Source of the DNA: Rhodococcus sp. 06-235-1A
GTDB taxonomy: Bacteria > Actinomycetota > Actinomycetes > Mycobacteriales > Mycobacteriaceae
DNA length: 64,000 nucleotides
Reading direction: 5' to 3'
NCBI RefSeq assembly: GCF_002258785.1
Contig: NZ_NOYI01000033.1
Span: 124,001 to 188,000, forward strand
Part shown: positions 58,521-64,000 of the stretch, piece by piece
Position numbering within the stretch: position 1 is the stretch's first letter
Layout: the number at the start of each line of letters is the position of its first letter
Notes under the pieces: generated by a model
The model's input: the letters and a program-made list of their open reading frames with translations, nothing else
Database searches by the model: none
Told to the model about the DNA's origin: nothing
Made by a program: the position numbers and the translations under genes

Positions 58521-59788
58521 CATCGCACGAGAACTACGACATCGTCGGAGTCGGATTCGGGCCGTCCAATCTCGGTCTGGCCATCGCGATCGAGGAACAC
58601 AACCGAACGTGCGTACCGGCCGAGCGGCTTACCTCGTGCTTCATCGAGTCCAAGGACGAGTTCGCCTGGCATCCCGGAATGCTGTTGCCGGGGACGACGA
58701 TGCAGATCTCGTTCCTCAAGGACCTGGCCACGCAGCGCAACGCCCGCAGCGAGTACACGTTCCTGGCCTATCTGTCCGAGCAGGGCCGACTCAACCACTT
58801 CATCAATCTGCAGACATTCTTTCCGAGCCGGCTCGAGTTCCACGACTACCTGTCGTGGGCCGCAGGCAAGGTCGACGCGACAGTGCACTACGGCACCCGA
58901 GCGGTCGATGTCGTCGACACCGGTGACGGTTTCGGCGTCCGCACCGAGGGCCGACGAAGCGGCACCGTGCGAGGTCGAAACATCGTGCTTGCCGGCGGTT
59001 TGACGGCCACCCTGCCTGACGGGGTGACCGCGTCGGCGCGGCAGTTCCACAATCACGACCTGCTCGGACACCTGGACCGACTGCCGTCGCGGACGCATCG
59101 CACGTTCGTCGTCGTCGGTGCCGGGCAGAGCGCTGCCGAGGTGGTGGACTACCTGCACTCGACCTACCGTGATTCCTCGGTACACGCGGTGCTCCGCAAG
59201 TACGGGTACAGCCCGGCCGACGACAGCCCCTACGCCAATCGCATCTTCGATCCGACGGCCGTGGACGACTTCTATTCGTCGTCGCACTCGCTGCGTGATC
59301 AGTTGCTGCACTACCACCGCGGCACCAACTATTCCGCGGTCGATCTGCCGCTGATCGAAGAGCTGTATGCGCGTGAGTACGCCGAACGGGTCAGCGGGGA
59401 GCGCAGGCTGTTCGTGCACGGAGCATCTCGATTGGTGGACGCCGTCGAGGAGCCGTCCGGCGTCCGTGCCGCCGTCGAGCACGGCCCTACCGGGCTGACC
59501 GAGGACGTACTGTGCGACGCTGTCGTCTATGCCACCGGCTTCACGTCCCTCGATCTCCCCGAGATCCTCGGTCCGCTGTTCGACGCCGTCGAGTTCGACA
59601 CTCGCGGTCCGCGCGTGACGCGGGACTACCGGCTCGTCATGCGTGAACCGAGCGCAGGGTCGATCTATCTGCAGGGCGGGACCGAGCACACGCACGGTCT
59701 GACCTCGTCGCTGCTGTCCAACATCGCTGTTCGCAGCGGTGAGATCGTGAAGTCCGCCGTGAGCGCGAGGGTGCGAACGGTGGTGTGA
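58517..59788 (+). CDS. L-ornithine N5-monooxygenase (SidA/PvdA/CchB family)
   Basis: This 423-residue flavin-dependent N-hydroxylase makes N5-hydroxyornithine for hydroxamate groups, using FAD, NADPH and O2. It has the atypical FAD motif VGVGFGPSNLGLAIA, the substrate loop FAWHPGMLLPGTTMQISFLKDLATQRNA, the NADPH motif VVVGAGQSAAEVVDYL, and the C-terminal D-x3-(F/Y)ATG-like CDAVVYATGFTSLDLPEILGPL. The sequence pattern fits ornithine enzymes better than lysine ones, and the DMENLGLINK pocket of NRPS 2 agrees. It overlaps panD (ATGA) and the first permease gene (GTGA). No formyl- or acetyltransferase for the hydroxyornithine is in the window. Confidence 0.93.
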   Translation: MTSHENYDIVGVGFGPSNLGLAIAIEEHNRTCVPAERLTSCFIESKDEFAWHPGMLLPGTTMQISFLKDLATQRNARSEYTFLAYLSEQGRLNHFINLQTFFPSRLEFHDYLSWAAGKVDATVHYGTRAVDVVDTGDGFGVRTEGRRSGTVRGRNIVLAGGLTATLPDGVTASARQFHNHDLLGHLDRLPSRTHRTFVVVGAGQSAAEVVDYLHSTYRDSSVHAVLRKYGYSPADDSPYANRIFDPTAVDDFYSSSHSLRDQLLHYHRGTNYSAVDLPLIEELYAREYAERVSGERRLFVHGASRLVDAVEEPSGVRAAVEHGPTGLTEDVLCDAVVYATGFTSLDLPEILGPLFDAVEFDTRGPRVTRDYRLVMREPSAGSIYLQGGTEHTHGLTSSLLSNIAVRSGEIVKSAVSARVRTVV

Positions 59789-60858
59789 ATCGGGTGCGGA
59801 CGAGCGTGGGCGACGAGCCGGAACAGAGAGACGTTCCGGCCGAAGTCGTCGGTCTCGCTCGCACGAATGCGCGGCGGGCCGCGGGGTTGTTCGTCGTCGT
59901 CGGAATCCTCGCCGCGCTGTGTCTGGTGAGTATCGCGGTGGGTACCGAGTACATCCCCCTCGGTTCGGTCTGGCACGGCCTGTTCTTTCCCGACGGTTCG
60001 ACCGACTCCGTGATCGTCCGTGAACTACGGCTGCCGAGAACAGTTCTCGGTCTTCTCGTCGGGGCGGCGCTCGGGGTTGCCGGTGCACTGATTCAGGCGA
60101 TGACGCGAAATCCTCTGGCCGACCCGGGCATCCTGGGTGTCAACGCCGGGGCGGCATTCTTCGTCGCGATCGCCGTCGGTGTGCTGGGTTTCACCGGCGT
60201 CGACTCCTACATTTGGTTCGCGTTCGCCGGTGCCGCGCTCGCTGCGGTCGCGGTGTACGCACTGGGGTCGATGGGGCGGGCGGGCGCGACGCCGATTCGC
60301 CTGACCCTGTCCGGAATTGCGCTCGGTGCGGTACTCGGCGGAATCACCTCGGGCATGCTGCTCCTCGACCCGGACGCCTTCGACAGAATGCGGTTCTGGA
60401 GCGCGGGATCATTGGCCGGTCGCGGCCTGGACATCGTGACGGCGACCGGCCCGTTCATCGCATTGGGGCTGGTGCTGGCTGCCCTCGTCGCCCGTCCGCT
60501 CGACGCGATCGCACTCGGTGACGATCTGGCGCAGTCGTTGGGGGCACGAGTGATTCGTACGCGCATCATCGGTGTTGTCGCAGTGACTCTGCTCGCCGGT
60601 GCCGCGACCGCAGCGGCCGGGCCCATCGGGTTCGTCGGACTGATGATTCCGCACATGGTGCGGTGGTTCGTCGGGCCGGATCAGCGCTGGATTCTGATCT
60701 ACACGGTGTTCGCGGCACCGGGGCTACTGCTGCTGTCGGACGTGTTGGGGCGCATCGTTGTTCGGCCGGGTGAGCTCCAGGTGGGGATAGTCACCGCATT
60801 CGTCGGCGCTCCGGTACTGATTGTGCTGGTCCGCCGGAAGAAGGCGAGCGGACTGTGA
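59785..60858 (+). CDS. Ferric-siderophore ABC permease 1 (FecCD family)
   Basis: The 357-residue FecCD permease has about nine to ten helices, the signature LRLPRTVLGLLVGAALGVAGALIQAMTRNPLADPGILGVNAGAA, the coupling region GPIGFVGLMIPHMVRWFVGPDQR that contacts the ATPase, and a basic C-terminus. The GTG start overlaps the monooxygenase stop; its own stop overlaps permease 2. Importer and biosynthesis genes thus share one transcript. It forms a heterodimer with the next product. Confidence 0.93.
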   Translation: MNRVRTSVGDEPEQRDVPAEVVGLARTNARRAAGLFVVVGILAALCLVSIAVGTEYIPLGSVWHGLFFPDGSTDSVIVRELRLPRTVLGLLVGAALGVAGALIQAMTRNPLADPGILGVNAGAAFFVAIAVGVLGFTGVDSYIWFAFAGAALAAVAVYALGSMGRAGATPIRLTLSGIALGAVLGGITSGMLLLDPDAFDRMRFWSAGSLAGRGLDIVTATGPFIALGLVLAALVARPLDAIALGDDLAQSLGARVIRTRIIGVVAVTLLAGAATAAAGPIGFVGLMIPHMVRWFVGPDQRWILIYTVFAAPGLLLLSDVLGRIVVRPGELQVGIVTAFVGAPVLIVLVRRKKASGL

Positions 60859-61919
60859 CCCAGGGGCAGCGCGGCAACGTGGACTTCGGGCGGCGGCTGT
60901 GGATCGTTCGACTGCGTGATCGGGTGGACGGCCGAATCGACATCCGAACGGTGGCTGTCTGCGCTGCACTGCTGCTGCTGACTGCAGTGGTCGCCGTCGT
61001 TGCAGTCGGCACCGGCGACTACTACGTTCCGCCCAACGAGGTGCTCGACGCGGTGTTCGGCCACTCCTCGCGCATCGCCGAGATCATCGTCATGGAGTGG
61101 CGGTTTCCCCGGGTGGTCCTGGCTTTCCTGTTCGGAGCCGCCCTCGGCGTATCCGGTGCGATTTTTCAGTCGTTGACGCGCAATCCGTTGGGCAGCCCCG
61201 ACATCATCGGATTCGCCACCGGCGCGTACACCGGCGCGCTCGTCGTCATCCTCACTCTCGGTGGCGGCTACTACCAGACCGGAGCGGGCGCGCTCGTGGG
61301 CGGACTGGCCACGGCCGCAGCGGTGTATCTGCTCGCCTACAAGCGCGGGGTGCAGGGCTTTCGGTTGATCATCGTCGGGATCGGCGTCAGCGCGATGTTG
61401 GCATCGATCAACACCTGGCTGGTCGTGAAGGCCGATCTGGCCGACGCGATAGCGGCCGCCGTCTGGGGCACGGGCAGTCTCAACGGGTTGGGGTGGGCGC
61501 AGGTCTGGCCCGCGCTGGTTGTATCGGCCGTCATCGCCCCGTGCCTGGCAGTGTTGTCGCGTCGGCTACCGATGCTGGAGATGGGGGACGACGCGGCACG
61601 AGCGCTCGGGGTGCGCGCCGAACCGACGCGTCTGATGCTGGTTTTTCTGGGCGTAGCGTTGATCGCACTGGTTACCGCAGCCGCGGGACCCATCTCGTTC
61701 GTTGCACTCGCCGCACCGCAACTCGCACGCAGGCTCACCGGCACGTCGGGAGTGGCGATGGTGCCGGCAGCCTGCATGGGTGCGTTGCTTCTCGTGGTCG
61801 GTGATGTTGTCGCACAGCGTGTTTTCGCGCCGACCCAGCTTCCGGTGGGTGTGGTGACGGTGTCGGTCGGAGGCGCTTACTTCGTGTGGTTGCTGGCTCG
61901 TGAAGGGAGAAAGCAATGA
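60855..61919 (+). CDS. Ferric-siderophore ABC permease 2 (FecCD family)
   Basis: The 354-residue FecCD permease has the signature WRFPRVVLAFLFGAALGVSGAIFQSLTRNPLGSPDIIGFATGAY and the coupling helix region GPISFVALAAPQLARRLTG. It is distinct enough from permease 1 to be the second half of a heterodimer (FepD/FepG-like pair). GTG at 60855 overlaps the previous stop; its stop overlaps the ATPase gene (ATGA). Confidence 0.93.
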   Translation: MTQGQRGNVDFGRRLWIVRLRDRVDGRIDIRTVAVCAALLLLTAVVAVVAVGTGDYYVPPNEVLDAVFGHSSRIAEIIVMEWRFPRVVLAFLFGAALGVSGAIFQSLTRNPLGSPDIIGFATGAYTGALVVILTLGGGYYQTGAGALVGGLATAAAVYLLAYKRGVQGFRLIIVGIGVSAMLASINTWLVVKADLADAIAAAVWGTGSLNGLGWAQVWPALVVSAVIAPCLAVLSRRLPMLEMGDDAARALGVRAEPTRLMLVFLGVALIALVTAAAGPISFVALAAPQLARRLTGTSGVAMVPAACMGALLLVVGDVVAQRVFAPTQLPVGVVTVSVGGAYFVWLLAREGRKQ

Positions 61920-62731
61920 CGGAGTCTCGGTTGAAGGCAGACGCGGTCACGGTCGGATACGACAAGAGCGTGATCATCGAGAACTTGACCGTCGCGATTC
62001 CCGACGGCAAGTTCACCGTCATCGTCGGGCCCAACGCCTGCGGTAAATCGACGCTGCTGCGGGCGCTGTCGCGACTGCTGAAGCCCTCTCAGGGGGCGGT
62101 ACTGCTCGACGGGAAGAAGATCTCGTCGTATCCGGCGAAGGAGGTGGCCCGACGCCTCGGCCTGCTACCCCAGACCTCGATCGCACCCGACGGTATCTCG
62201 GTGGCCGATCTCGTTGCACGAGGCCGATATCCGCATCAGAAGTTGATTCGGCAGTGGTCGAGTGCGGACGAGGGAGCGGTGGTCGACGCCATGAACGCCA
62301 CCGGCGTGACGTCGCTGTCGGCCCGGCCGGTCGACGAACTGTCCGGTGGACAGCAGCAACGAGTCTGGGTGGCAATGGTTCTCGCGCAGCAGACACCGCT
62401 GCTGCTCTTGGACGAGCCCACGACCTTCCTCGACATCGCACACCAGATCGAGCTTCTCGACTTGTTGGCCACACTGCCCCGCGAGAACGGCAACACTCTG
62501 GTCGCGGTGCTGCACGACCTCAACCACGCGTGCAGGTACGCCGACCACATCATCGCGATGAAAGACGGCGCGGTGGTCATCGAGGGCCGGCCTTCCGAGA
62601 TCGTCACTGCCGAGTTGGTCGAGTCGGTGTTCGGGCTGCCGTGCCGCATCATCGACGATCCGGAATCGCACACTCCGTTGGTGATTCCTCGGGTGAGAAC
62701 GACGACGATCGGCGATACCGGCGACACATAG
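61916..62731 (+). CDS. Ferric-siderophore ABC ATPase (FecE/FepC family)
   Basis: This 271-residue single-domain ABC ATPase energises the FecCD pair. It has Walker A GPNACGKST (residues 38-46), the Q-loop LGLLPQTSIAPDGISVADLVARGRYPHQ typical of siderophore importers, signature LSGGQQQRVWVAM, Walker B LLLLDEPTTFLDIAHQ and the switch histidine in AVLHDLNHACRYADHI. ATG overlaps the stop of permease 2. Its own stop is embedded in an iron-box-like sequence that precedes the next gene. Confidence 0.95.
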   Translation: MTESRLKADAVTVGYDKSVIIENLTVAIPDGKFTVIVGPNACGKSTLLRALSRLLKPSQGAVLLDGKKISSYPAKEVARRLGLLPQTSIAPDGISVADLVARGRYPHQKLIRQWSSADEGAVVDAMNATGVTSLSARPVDELSGGQQQRVWVAMVLAQQTPLLLLDEPTTFLDIAHQIELLDLLATLPRENGNTLVAVLHDLNHACRYADHIIAMKDGAVVIEGRPSEIVTAELVESVFGLPCRIIDDPESHTPLVIPRVRTTTIGDTGDT

Positions 62732-62749
62732 TAGGTAAGCCTTGGTTTA
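62731..62749. promoter_or_regulatory. IdeR-like iron box upstream of the third binding-protein gene
   Basis: GTAGGTAAGCCTTGGTTTA matches about 12 of 19 iron-box positions, including TAGGT and AGCCT. It overlaps the last base of the ATPase stop codon and lies 55 bases before the binding-protein start. Confidence 0.5.
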
Positions 62750-62803
62750 CACTCGGCAAAACGGACCTTCGGGTTCGCGTGGAGATCTCGAAAGGATCCA
62801 TCA

Positions 62804-63844
62804 GTGCCGAGTTGGAAGAAGCCCGAAGCAGGCCGTCGCCGTACACATACCGAGCGACGGGCCCTTCGCGTCGTTGCACTCGCCTCGGCGGCACTCGTCG
62901 CCCTCGGCTCCGCCGCCTGCAGCTCCGAGCCCGCATCGAATGAGGGAGCGGGAACCTCTACGAGCGACACCCGGGTGATCTCGACCGACCAGGGCGAGGT
63001 GATCGTTCCGGCGGACCCGCAGCGCATTGCCGTGCTGTCCGCGGGCCTGGCGGGCTACCTGTTCACTCTCGATGCTCCCGTCACCATCGCCGACACTCGG
63101 CTGCTCGGAGTGACCAATCTCGACGGCGGTTTTCCGCCGCAGTGGGCCGAGAAGGCGCAGGCACAAGGCACTCTGGAGTTGCCGGCCGGAGATCAGCTCG
63201 ACCTCGAAGCCATCGCACAGGCCGCGCCCGATCTCATTATCGGTGGAGGGCAAGGCTTCGCAGCTGTTCTGGCGCAGCAATCATATGAGCAGTTGACCCA
63301 GATCGCACCGACCGTGCTGGTGCCGTCGAGCGTCACTACCTGGCAGGGCGAGCTCGAGGAGGTCGCCGAGGCCGCCGGTGAATCCGACAAGGTCGAGGCA
63401 CTGATGACGGCGTACGAAGACAGGGTTTCCGAGGTGAAGGATTCGATCGCCGTTCCCGGCGCGCCGGTGTCGTACCTGCTCTCGTTGAGCACGAACGAGC
63501 CCTCGTTCATTCCGCAGACCGCGGCATTGCCGACGTTGCTCGAGTCGGTCGGATTCGAGCCCGACGACGTCATGACCAAAGCGAACAACCCGGAGCTGTA
63601 CGGTTCTGGCGATTCATTTGTGGTCAGCCCCGAACTGCTCGCGCCGATCGCGAGTGCGCCGGTGATGTTCGTGGTTCCGGTTGCCGGGCGCAGTCTGGCC
63701 GAGCTGCAAGGAGATCCGGCCTACGCCGCTCTACCTGCTTTCACGTCCGGCACGGTGTACGAGCTTCCGGCCACGAGCTACCGCCCGGACTACGACGGCG
63801 TGATGGGCACGCTCGATATCGTCCAGCAGACGTTCGCTGTGTAA
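62804..63844 (+). CDS. Iron-siderophore-binding lipoprotein
   Basis: The 346-residue FecB-type protein has a long, basic n-region (MPSWKKPEAGRRRTHTERRALR) before the lipoprotein signal (ASAALVALGSAAC, Cys39). The binding fold follows: PQRIAVLSAGLAGYLFTLDAPVTIADTR, LEAIAQAAPDLIIGGG and EQLTQIAPTVLVPSS. It starts with GTG at 62804. Because it sits directly after the FecCD-FecE genes, it is the best candidate for the cognate receptor of that importer. An iron box separates it from the ATPase gene, so it can also be expressed on its own, followed by the second SIP gene. Confidence 0.9.
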   Translation: MPSWKKPEAGRRRTHTERRALRVVALASAALVALGSAACSSEPASNEGAGTSTSDTRVISTDQGEVIVPADPQRIAVLSAGLAGYLFTLDAPVTIADTRLLGVTNLDGGFPPQWAEKAQAQGTLELPAGDQLDLEAIAQAAPDLIIGGGQGFAAVLAQQSYEQLTQIAPTVLVPSSVTTWQGELEEVAEAAGESDKVEALMTAYEDRVSEVKDSIAVPGAPVSYLLSLSTNEPSFIPQTAALPTLLESVGFEPDDVMTKANNPELYGSGDSFVVSPELLAPIASAPVMFVVPVAGRSLAELQGDPAYAALPAFTSGTVYELPATSYRPDYDGVMGTLDIVQQTFAV

Positions 63845-63878
63845 TCGAGATCGATACGAAACCGAAAGAGAGCACTCG

Positions 63879-64000
63879 ATGGCGGGGACCGTCCGCGAGG
63901 TTCGAGTTTTTCCGATCTGTATGCGGGAACTCGACGTACTGGCCGTGGAAGACGTGACGCCCGGGATGCGGCGCGTCGTCGTGGGCGGTCCGTCGATGGA
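63879..64000 (+). CDS. Second siderophore-interacting protein (SIP), N-terminal part only
   Basis: The frame runs off the right edge after ~40 residues: MAGTVREVRVFPICMRELDV, then LAVEDVTPGMRRVVVGGPSM. The segment V-T-P-G-M-R-R-V-V-V-G-G-P is the first strand-turn of ViuB/SIP FAD-binding reductases and matches the same region of the fusion protein at 54764 (LSSGMRRIVLGGP). It follows the binding-protein gene by 34 bases with an AAAGAGAG upstream sequence. Expected function is reductive iron release from the ferric siderophore in the cytoplasm. Whether it also carries a C-terminal fusion cannot be seen. Confidence 0.8.
   Translation, partial: MAGTVREVRVFPICMRELDVLAVEDVTPGMRRVVVGGPSM

Noticed and set aside
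37399..59788. Assignment as a mycobactin/nocobactin locus
   Set aside because: Salicylate synthase, aryl ligase and ArCP-Cy start are shared with mycobactin, but there is no polyketide module, no acyl-transferring genes, and the pockets read hydroxyornithine and beta-alanine.
1..64000. CRISPR arrays, tRNA/rRNA genes, prophage or insertion sequences
   Set aside because: No regular repeat-spacer pattern, no tRNA-like cloverleaf with CCA-type end, no transposase or integrase motif was seen on either strand by eye; a tRNAscan or CRISPR finder run would settle it.

Overview
The window is GC-rich, gene-dense DNA with many GTG starts and ATGA/GTGA gene overlaps. It looks like the chromosome of a mycolic-acid actinobacterium, most likely Rhodococcus or a close relative. 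That assignment is inferred from gene content and style (PucR-controlled proline operon, CitMHS with a CitAB-like pair, IdeR-type iron boxes, a mycobactin-like salicylate siderophore locus); no rRNA or marker search was possible. I saw no tRNA, rRNA, CRISPR array, prophage or insertion sequence. No stretch longer than about 220 bases lacks a gene.

Positions 1-36,000 are mostly housekeeping and accessory metabolism. In order: the start of an MMPL-type transporter with a divergent MarR regulator; a STAS protein without the usual phospho-acceptor serine; proline catabolism (proline dehydrogenase, P5C dehydrogenase, divergent PucR regulator); a monosaccharide ABC importer operon (binding protein, ATPase, permease, LacI) with two LacI-type operators over its promoter; a protein built on 13 decapeptide repeats, downstream of a guanidinium exporter gene (sugE) that carries a guanidine-III riboswitch; a COG0701/COG3689-type membrane pair; an OmpR-type two-component system; an AbrB-type membrane protein with a universal stress protein; a CitMHS citrate transporter divergent from a CitA/CitB-type two-component system; an MFS exporter divergent from an HxlR regulator; two HIT proteins; a GT2-GtrA and GT39 glycosyltransferase pair; purD, purB, an aminotransferase, threonine aldolase, a TetR regulator, a FrnE/DsbA protein with an overlapping 36-residue ORF, and a HAD phosphatase. 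An 80-90 bp repeat with palindromic ends occurs twice (about 1816 and 29372).

Positions 36,079-64,000 form an iron-siderophore locus. It contains three NRPS genes, a salicylate-AMP ligase, a salicylate synthase, a pathway-embedded aspartate 1-decarboxylase (PanD), an ornithine N-monooxygenase, three siderophore-binding lipoproteins, a FecCD/FecCD/FecE importer, a siderophore-interacting (SIP) reductase fused to a methyltransferase-like domain, and the start of a second SIP. IdeR/DtxR-like boxes lie before at least four transcription units. Read colinearly, the assembly line is ArCP-Cy-A-PCP / C-A-PCP / C-A-PCP-C-A-PCP-E. My reading of the adenylation pockets is: salicylate (free-standing ligase), an ambiguous Cys/Ser/Thr-type residue cyclised by the Cy domain, N5-hydroxyornithine (DMENLGLINK), beta-alanine (I-D at the pocket entrance, beta-Ala-like), and an unassigned last residue. 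PanD would supply beta-alanine and the monooxygenase hydroxyornithine.

The odd points of the locus are a condensation domain whose HHxxxDG motif reads WFGCFDG, a terminal epimerase-like domain with no thioesterase, and the SIP-methyltransferase fusion with a degenerate SAM-binding loop. The window ends inside the locus, so MbtH-like, formyltransferase, exporter or release genes may lie beyond it.
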